From assembly GCA_010093485.1 (NCBI GenBank), contig MU001500.1, positions 72,198-136,197 of the forward strand: DNA of 64,000 nt. The letters are read 5' to 3'. This document shows, one piece after another, positions 58,301 through 64,000 of this stretch; positions within the stretch are counted from its first letter, which is position 1; the number at the start of each line of letters is the position of its first letter. The DNA is from Karstenula rhodostoma CBS 690.94 (Eukaryota; Ascomycota; Dothideomycetes; Pleosporales; Didymosphaeriaceae). The notes below the pieces were generated by a model. The model was not told where the DNA came from and did no database searches. It worked only from the letters and a program-made list of their open reading frames with translations. Made by a program: the position numbers and the translations under genes.

Positions 58301-61300
58301 GGGGTAGTCTCCAGCGAAAGGGATGGCTGGCTGGTGATGGTGTCTAGGAATTGAACATAAGTATCCAGGAGGAGATTGGCAGCCGTAAGATCGTAAAGGC
58401 TCTTCTGTACACGGAAAACGATCAAAGAATCCGTGTTAGAATCGGTCACATCCAAAGTAATGTCATAAGCTGTCCTTCCCGGACGAACGTCTTGGAGTTC
58501 AGCTTGACAGTTGCCCCATGGATGTCGTTCCTGTACGCCTTGTCGGTAGTCAAGGAATGCTTGGAAGAACGGACTGTGGAGTGAAGAGCGTGCAACGTTC
58601 AGCTCACTCAACAAAACATCGAACGGCAAGCGCGAACTCTCGAGAGCAGCGTGGGCGGTATCGCGAGCCTCACCGATCGCCTCAGCAAAGCTTTGAGCCG
58701 GGTTACGACGGAATCGCAGCGTAAGCAGATTCAGAAAGAAGCCGATGCTTTTTTCCACGCTGCTATCGTTTCGTGCCGCGTCAGCAAATCCGATCGTCAA
58801 ATCTTTCGTGTCTTCGCCAGCGAGAAGGAACAGCATAGCTTTGAACGCAGCCAAATGAAGATGGAATGGGGTGGATCGTTGCGCTTTGGATACCGCCTTG
58901 ACTCTAGCGATCAGAGCTGGTTCGAGGTGACGCGAGACCTGATGGGTGTCGAAGCCTTCCATGGCTACTCTAGAGCTAGTCCTTGCCACGGGAAGAAGTG
59001 GAAGGACCGGAGGTTGATCACCTGTCGGGAATATCGTCTTCCAGTAATTCAGCTCGTCAAGCATGTCACCGTTGTCGAGAGCCCGGCGTTGTGCTACTGA
59101 GAATTCCGGATATTGCCGAGGAGACGGGCCAAGGGACTGACCCATGTAGGCCTTCTCCAGATCTGAGAAGAACACATTGAAACTGGCTCCATCCATAACA
59201 ATGTGGTGGTAGTTGATCAAGAGGTAATGCGATGATGACGACAGTGTCAACAGAACGAGTTTCATCACATCGCCGTGCTCGAGATCGAACACATGATTTC
59301 CTATGGCCTCCAGTTCTGGGCCAATGTCCTCGATGGATTCAATCTTCTTACGCTCGAGCCTCAATGGAGAGCTAGGCAAGACACTTTGATAAGCCTCGCC
59401 TGCCGAGGTTTCGTCTTCGACAAAACACGTACGCAGGGCTTCATGCCTATTGGTGACGATGCGAATAGCTCTTTCAAGGTTTCCGACACGTAAGCTGCCA
59501 GCAATGCGGTAAGATATGACAACATTAGGAGTCGTGGGATCTTCCAGCAGGTGTCGCAGGAACCAGAAACGAGACTGAGGCAGCGAAATACGCTCACTCT
59601 TCAGGAACTTTTGATGACTGCGGTCCTTTCGGCTCAACTGAGATTTTTCCACTGCCTTTGAATCGAGTTCGGAAATGGAAGCTGGCGGAGTAGTCATCGC
59701 AGTTGGTGGGGTGCGACCGCCAGATGCTGACGCCGAGTCCGACCCTGTATCTGAACTCTGGGCTTTAGACGGCATCTGCGGTTTGGCATTAGAGAATTCT
59801 GCTGCTGTTTTGGCAGTCTCAGCGACCTCCTGTTTCTCAAATGATGGAAGCTTTTCCAGTGCTCTTTCACACAACTCGCTAAGGGAAGCGCCACCAACTA
59901 CCTTGAGCACAGGGATATCCACTTTCAACTCCTTGAGAAACCATGATCGGACTTCAACAGCGACCAAAGAGTCTATTCCAAGCTCTAGGAGAGGAGCATC
60001 GTGCTCAATCTTTTGTTCACCCAGCTGTAGCATCGCGACCAGTTTTGTTGCAAAGGATTCTCGCAGAATCTCAAGGGCTTCTCCCTTGGTGGCACTCTTG
60101 GCGAGCAGTTGGCTAACAGGAAGAACTGTCTTCTTGTCGTCTCCGTTATCGGATGCAGAACCGCGGCTCTCCTGGATCATATGCGAGAAGTACGGATTGC
60201 TGAACCATGGACCTCTCAGATCCTCATCGTCGTTGATGGTGCGGAGGCCAGCTACTAAGACTGGGTCCTTGGATGGTTGAGATCCGGCGAGGATAGCCTC
60301 AGCAAAGATTTGACGCAAGTCCGTCTCTGAAACAGGAGGGAGACCCATGCGCTTAACAAGCTGTTCTGTTACAGCTTCACCTGCATTCTCGGCATGACCA
60401 ATTCCTGCAACCATACCGAGCGCGATGGATGACGCAGCCAAGCCACGCTTCCGTCTTTGCCTGGCAAGGGCGTTGATGAATCCGTTCGCTGCTGAATAAT
60501 TGGACTGGCCTGCGTTCCCGTATATGCATACCACCGAAGAGAACAGCACAAAGAAGTCAAGCTCGACATCGTGGAAGGCGTGATCGAGATTCTTCGAGCC
60601 ATCGATCTTAGGTGCGAGTACTCTCCGCATCGTTTCTCCGGACATGTTGGCGAAAAGCTGATCATCGAAAATGACCGCTCCATTCGCGACACCAGCGATT
60701 GGAGGGCACGTCTCTCGGAGATCTTTGAGGACGCGATCGATACTGTTCGGGTCCAAAACGTCCATTGGGACTACCTTGACACTGGCTCCAGTACCATCGA
60801 AGGAATGCAACCACCTCTCATCAACCTTAGGCCGACGACTGGTCAAGCACACACAGCCCGCTCCATTGGATACCATCCATTCACACAGAGACTGTCCGAT
60901 CTGACCACTGAGACCGACAAGAAGGTAAGTCTTATCCTTGGCGAACAACTGACGGCAATCCAGAGGACGAACTTCGGCCTCGACTGACTCGTCCGACGGC
61001 CAGTGGATGGTACTCAGCGCGTGCTCTTCGTCCAGGGAATGAACGTGTGGGAGGGGAATTACCAGAGGCTCCCAGTTTTGGTCCAAGGGCTTAGATCTGA
61101 GAACGGAGTTTTTGAGGTTGTCTATGATTATCTCCGTGTTGCTTGGCGATGGAGGCAATGCATAATTGCTTTGGAAAAGAGTCGATGTGCTGATAACCGT
61201 ACAGTTTGGATTCAGAGAACGGGTGATACGATCTCCCAAGGAATGAGGGACACCGCTTACTGTCAAGTCCAAGAAGTGGGTGGGTGCGGCACGACTAATG

Positions 61301-64000
61301 ATTTTCCTCAAGTTCATATTGGAAATACGCGAATTGAGGTCGATCCATGACGAACTCTTTTTCTTGTCACTGGTAGTACTTGTGAGAGTGACACGAATGG
61401 ATCGTTCAGCTGCCAGCCGTTGAACCGACTCAGCGAGGCTCCAGTCTGCGCCGGAACAGTGGACCATGACGTGGTCCTCTGGCGAGAGTTGCTTTATCAA
61501 CGCCTCAGCAAGTAGCTCGCTCGCTACGGCAACTAGAAGTGTATCGTCGGATATGCTGCGGCCTTGGTCAAGCAGCGCTTGTGGTACATTTGCGATTGCT
61601 AATGGGGATACCTCGCAAGAGTTGGAGGTTGACAGGAGGAAACAGAGTCCCTTTGCCTCATTCTGGCCAATGCCCAGGAACAAGAACATGTCGCTGGAAA
61701 CGGATAGCGCCTTCAAGCTAGAGCTCTGGACTCTGAAAACATCGCTGGATGCATGGTTGCTGCTTCGATGCGGCTGTTCCACCACAGAATGCCGGGATTC
61801 GCTAACAGGGGAGATAATTCCAACGTTGCTCTCCGGTATTGGTACCTTCTTGGTGATAGCTCGCTTCAGTGAGTTCAATCGCGCATTCTGGTTGCTTTGT
61901 GGAATCAGTCGAGGTAGCTTGAGTTTTCCACCATCAAAAAAGACCTCCGGTTCTCTTGACCAAAGAAACGGGGAGTCCTGGTGCTGCGCGTCTGCAAGCG
62001 CTGAAGGTGGAGCTTCCCAATCGTCAAGGGCGCACTGCTGTACAAGATATTCTGCGATTACTTGGGAGACATTGCCCTGTAGACCGGAGATATCGATATG
62101 GTTGAAGTTGATGTGCGAAGCTTCCTGTCTGATTGTACGACCGAATGCAATGCTCGCCATTTGGTACGGATTGTCTTGGCCGCCTTGTGTCACCCAGAAG
62201 ACGCTTTTGGCTAGCTCCAGCATTCGATTGAGGCCTTGCATCTTCTCATCAGTGACGTTGAGAAAGATTGGAGAATCAAGGTCAACCAGATTGACGAACG
62301 TGCTCATCGGATTGAGATCCATCGACTCTTCCTCGGTAGGTAGCCCCTCGAGCATGGTAATGTTACTGCAGAAACGCTCAAGATGGTCTGCCAGTGCTTC
62401 CCCAATGCGAGATGTCTCAGGTGTGCCGTTTCCGAGAATGACTACACTCTCAAGTTCGAATGGAGAACAAGTGGATGGAGAGGGTGCAGACAGCGGACGC
62501 CGCAAGAATTGAACGCGTTCATCGACAGCCTGGGACACGATGACTGACATTGGCCATGCAATGTTATCCGTTTCGACTGTCCGAGTATCCACCCCTGAAA
62601 ACCCGAATTTGCGCAGGGTGGAATGCCACGCACCTGGGGATAGGATCAGGGGAGAAACAGAGCCAGGGTCAACGTCAGCATCCAGAGTGAGTAGAGCCCC
62701 TGATATGAGCTGGGAGCGGATGGAGGTTGGGTTTGTAAATTCCTTCAAAACGAGATAGCCGCCTGGCTTGAGAAGTTTTCGGATATGCTCGAGGGTAGTC
62801 GCGACGGATCCAGCCATCGTTGGAACGTGAGATGCAATGATGATGTCGTATGCCTGAGACTTAAAGCCTTGTTCTGTTGGCGGAGTTTTGATGTCCAAAA
62901 CTTTATAGATCATCTTCTCGTGGTAGTCCTTGAATATATCACCAGCCTGGCGGACGGTCTCGCTCGAAGGATCCGTGAATGTGTACGAGGAACAGGTCTG
63001 GCCTACCGCTTGAACTATCGACCGGGTAGTGGCACCTGTTCCAGCGCCCAACTCCAGAATGCGTGTATGTGGGTATCTATACACAACCTGCTTCAACGTT
63101 GATCCAAGGAAAGAGTTATACGCAGAAGATCCAAGTCCGTTCTGGTACCAGTCGTGGACTATTGGAAGCTGATCCGCATCTTGAGGCGCACTGTTGCCTT
63201 GGACGATTCCATTCATGGAGCGATCAAGGGCTAGTAGCATCTTGACATCGACGGATTCAGCGTATCTGGACGCCAGGGCTTGTACGTCTTCGGAATTGTC
63301 CGAAGTCCATTCGTTTTTGGCAGCTGGATGCTGCAAACGAGCCACAATAGATAGGGCCTGGTCAAGCCAGCCTGCAAGCGGAGCTAGTTCCGGTCGATCA
63401 CTGGTGGGTAGAAGCTCGGCAACCTCGGAATGCCATTTGTGCAGATAATGAAAAGATATTCTCTCGCAAGCAGCAGCAACTTCCGCATCATGTACACTGG
63501 GGTGAGAATCGTTCTGTACCAAGGCACCATCGGGAATAGTGACGCCATACTCGGTGGTTGTAAACATGACGCGGTCGTCAGCTTCCGTGGCAGGGGCAAA
63601 AGGCCGCATTCTGAGATCTTCCACCTGCATCATCAGGTTTTCACCGTCATCGCCGAAGATGTCGATACTCGCGGAGAACTTCTCAGACTCGCCATCAATT
63701 GTTGCAAAGACGGGCACATCAGAACCCGAAGTTGGCAGTGTTGCGCATACTTCTGGGTTAACTCGGATGGTTCCAATGGCCGTGGGGACTGACAACGACC
63801 AAAGACGCCCATCCCCTGGAGCTGAATATGCGAGAATGCTAGCTTGGAAGGCAACATCCAGCATACTCGGATGCACTAGGTACTCTGAAACGCTCATGTC
63901 ATCGTATACATGAGATGCAACAAGCACAGAAGCTTGGTTCAGTTTTCGCTTTGCGGAAGAGAGAGTCCTGAATTGGCCAGAATAGTTGTATCCCAGCTCC
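55339..64000 (-). CDS. PKS-NRPS hybrid synthetase, C-terminal part (cut by window end)
   Basis: Highly reducing iterative PKS fused to one NRPS module; makes a polyketide-amino acid conjugate. One open frame of about 2,885 codons from the window edge to the stop at 55339, no introns. In order: DH end (GYNYSGQF at the edge, catalytic Asp in HPSMLDVAFQ); C-methyltransferase with SAM site LELGAGTGATT (63022-63056); a non-catalytic ER/KR-structural region with no ER NADPH motif; KR (GLSGQIGQ 60904-60928; Tyr in NYSAAN about 60500); ACP Ser in GIDSL (about 59975); C domain HHIVMDG (59186-59208); A domain YTSGSTGTPKG (57737-57780); T domain Ser in GGNSL (about 56520); reductase domain TGATSFLGKY (56263-56295) with Tyr and Lys in YVSSKWAGE (55825-55853). 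KS, AT and the first half of DH lie outside the window. Without an ER it needs a trans-ER or yields an unsaturated chain. Confidence 0.95.
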   Translation of the reverse strand, partial: ELGYNYSGQFRTLSSAKRKLNQASVLVASHVYDDMSVSEYLVHPSMLDVAFQASILAYSAPGDGRLWSLSVPTAIGTIRVNPEVCATLPTSGSDVPVFATIDGESEKFSASIDIFGDDGENLMMQVEDLRMRPFAPATEADDRVMFTTTEYGVTIPDGALVQNDSHPSVHDAEVAAACERISFHYLHKWHSEVAELLPTSDRPELAPLAGWLDQALSIVARLQHPAAKNEWTSDNSEDVQALASRYAESVDVKMLLALDRSMNGIVQGNSAPQDADQLPIVHDWYQNGLGSSAYNSFLGSTLKQVVYRYPHTRILELGAGTGATTRSIVQAVGQTCSSYTFTDPSSETVRQAGDIFKDYHEKMIYKVLDIKTPPTEQGFKSQAYDIIIASHVPTMAGSVATTLEHIRKLLKPGGYLVLKEFTNPTSIRSQLISGALLTLDADVDPGSVSPLILSPGAWHSTLRKFGFSGVDTRTVETDNIAWPMSVIVSQAVDERVQFLRRPLSAPSPSTCSPFELESVVILGNGTPETSRIGEALADHLERFCSNITMLEGLPTEEESMDLNPMSTFVNLVDLDSPIFLNVTDEKMQGLNRMLELAKSVFWVTQGGQDNPYQMASIAFGRTIRQEASHINFNHIDISGLQGNVSQVIAEYLVQQCALDDWEAPPSALADAQHQDSPFLWSREPEVFFDGGKLKLPRLIPQSNQNARLNSLKRAITKKVPIPESNVGIISPVSESRHSVVEQPHRSSNHASSDVFRVQSSSLKALSVSSDMFLFLGIGQNEAKGLCFLLSTSNSCEVSPLAIANVPQALLDQGRSISDDTLLVAVASELLAEALIKQLSPEDHVMVHCSGADWSLAESVQRLAAERSIRVTLTSTTSDKKKSSSWIDLNSRISNMNLRKIISRAAPTHFLDLTVSGVPHSLGDRITRSLNPNCTVISTSTLFQSNYALPPSPSNTEIIIDNLKNSVLRSKPLDQNWEPLVIPLPHVHSLDEEHALSTIHWPSDESVEAEVRPLDCRQLFAKDKTYLLVGLSGQIGQSLCEWMVSNGAGCVCLTSRRPKVDERWLHSFDGTGASVKVVPMDVLDPNSIDRVLKDLRETCPPIAGVANGAVIFDDQLFANMSGETMRRVLAPKIDGSKNLDHAFHDVELDFFVLFSSVVCIYGNAGQSNYSAANGFINALARQRRKRGLAASSIALGMVAGIGHAENAGEAVTEQLVKRMGLPPVSETDLRQIFAEAILAGSQPSKDPVLVAGLRTINDDEDLRGPWFSNPYFSHMIQESRGSASDNGDDKKTVLPVSQLLAKSATKGEALEILRESFATKLVAMLQLGEQKIEHDAPLLELGIDSLVAVEVRSWFLKELKVDIPVLKVVGGASLSELCERALEKLPSFEKQEVAETAKTAAEFSNAKPQMPSKAQSSDTGSDSASASGGRTPPTAMTTPPASISELDSKAVEKSQLSRKDRSHQKFLKSERISLPQSRFWFLRHLLEDPTTPNVVISYRIAGSLRVGNLERAIRIVTNRHEALRTCFVEDETSAGEAYQSVLPSSPLRLERKKIESIEDIGPELEAIGNHVFDLEHGDVMKLVLLTLSSSSHYLLINYHHIVMDGASFNVFFSDLEKAYMGQSLGPSPRQYPEFSVAQRRALDNGDMLDELNYWKTIFPTGDQPPVLPLLPVARTSSRVAMEGFDTHQVSRHLEPALIARVKAVSKAQRSTPFHLHLAAFKAMLFLLAGEDTKDLTIGFADAARNDSSVEKSIGFFLNLLTLRFRRNPAQSFAEAIGEARDTAHAALESSRLPFDVLLSELNVARSSLHSPFFQAFLDYRQGVQERHPWGNCQAELQDVRPGRTAYDITLDVTDSNTDSLIVFRVQKSLYDLTAANLLLDTYVQFLDTITSQPSLSLETTPLFSETQLARSTQIGRGRNIQSDWPATLPHRIHEIATKNQDRVALMDGTGQELTYKEMSSRIEAISEVLQNAGIGKGSRILVYQQPAADWTCSMLAIMRIGAVYVPLNLREPTVRLSAVAKDCEPKAILADKTTIDEAPHLQTDLPCAVINVSDLPLEASAPVAIVAESESVAAILYTSGSTGTPKGIKVTHAGLRNEIEGYTKTWGLGAERALQQSAFTFNHSSDQMYTGLVNGGMVYIVPAEKRGDPIEIAKIIQEHRITYTKATPSEYSMWIEFGGEPLRQASSWRFAFGGGETLTTIVTDEFASLDLPQLRFFNSYGPTEISISSHKIEIPYREREAVKEMGRIPCGYSLPNYYTYILDEQLHPVPVGMPGEIYLGGAGVSLGYLNNMELTNKHFVQNPFATADDMSHGWTRMYRTGDIGHLQADGAMVFHSRMAGDSQVKIRGLRIELSDIESNMVTTAQGALREAVVTLREGDPSFLVAHVVFSQQHNVTDKEAFLQNLLGRLPIPQYMIPTMAIALPKFPLNGHSKVDRKAVQNMALPERTSGSKQTVELTETMVQLERIWKDVIGGNSDKSMLDVDPSTNFFLVGGNSLLVIRLQARIREIFHVVIPLFKLMGASTLADMARNIEESSGVKHIDWDKETSPPSIPSFLQSLPTKAKTSSLTVMLTGATSFLGKYILPQLASRKDIQMIHCVAVRDKPRQGDLFTAPNVTYHVGDLSSPMLGLSVDEFRHLSSEVDVVLHMGAVRSFWDNYHVLRPSNVESMKEIVKLAAPRHVPVHYISTVGVLPADEEPTVQNAGTAAAHLPSGEGSDGYVSSKWAGERILERSVEKLGVPSQIYRFLPATGQDATQKQDLMDSFIRMVDTLGLTPDMGVWNGTVDMLPAEQAASWLGDSVMAFTASVSHEEPGLPARFTHYQSSISFHTDELREYIDRERGDRADLKSMPFLSWLGRCKAIGFNYLIASQHATVTDGNRGVAYVSRR

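Noticed and set aside
1..64000. CRISPR arrays, operons, riboswitches, bacterial-type terminators, tRNA or rRNA genes
   Set aside because: Eukaryotic nuclear DNA; none seen by eye. A covariance-model tRNA scan would be needed to exclude tRNAs fully.

Overview
The window is nuclear DNA of a filamentous ascomycete (Pezizomycotina; a Dothideomycete is my best guess, not proven). Genes carry many short GT..AG introns of about 40-90 bp, conserved housekeeping genes are interleaved with secondary-metabolism genes, and the left edge is a CpG-free, AT-rich tract typical of repeat-induced point mutation (RIP).

Layout. 1-2.5 kb: RIP-degraded repeat with a perfect 111-bp duplication at its edge. 2.7-4.3 kb: 5' remnants of a P450 and of a fungal rhodopsin-domain membrane protein. 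5.5-7.3 kb: an apparently intact P450. 7.7-10.9 kb: reverse-transcriptase scrap, an 18-bp minisatellite, a decayed DUF6604-type gene and a small terminal-inverted-repeat element. 11.5-26.6 kb: a conserved block with mitoribosomal protein mL40, Rho2 GTPase, Nst1, phosphoacetylglucosamine mutase, a 26-residue metallothionein-like gene too small for ordinary ORF calling, and mitochondrial GatA; a second inverted-repeat element lies at 23.6 kb. 27.5-64 kb: a secondary-metabolite region running off the right edge.

The right-hand region holds a PKS-NRPS hybrid (C-terminal about 2,880 residues: DH end, C-methyltransferase, KR, ACP, C, A, T, reductase), a GMC oxidoreductase, an AflR-like Zn2Cys6 regulator, an FAD monooxygenase, a 2-oxoglutarate/Fe(II) dioxygenase, two berberine-bridge-type FAD oxidases and an ABCC transporter. 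Among them sit broken genes: a Baeyer-Villiger-type monooxygenase (tandem stops, two frameshifts, a stop formed at a splice junction), an aldo-keto reductase (three in-frame stops), a carboxylesterase (one stop) and a GH3 beta-xylosidase remnant. The simplest reading is that the PKS-NRPS makes a methylated polyketide-amino acid chain that the oxidases modify and the ABC protein exports, while part of the original tailoring set has been lost. I cannot name the product. A two-part promoter element with TCGGCGATTT-like half-sites about 25 bp apart lies upstream of three oxidase loci and may be the target of the cluster regulator.
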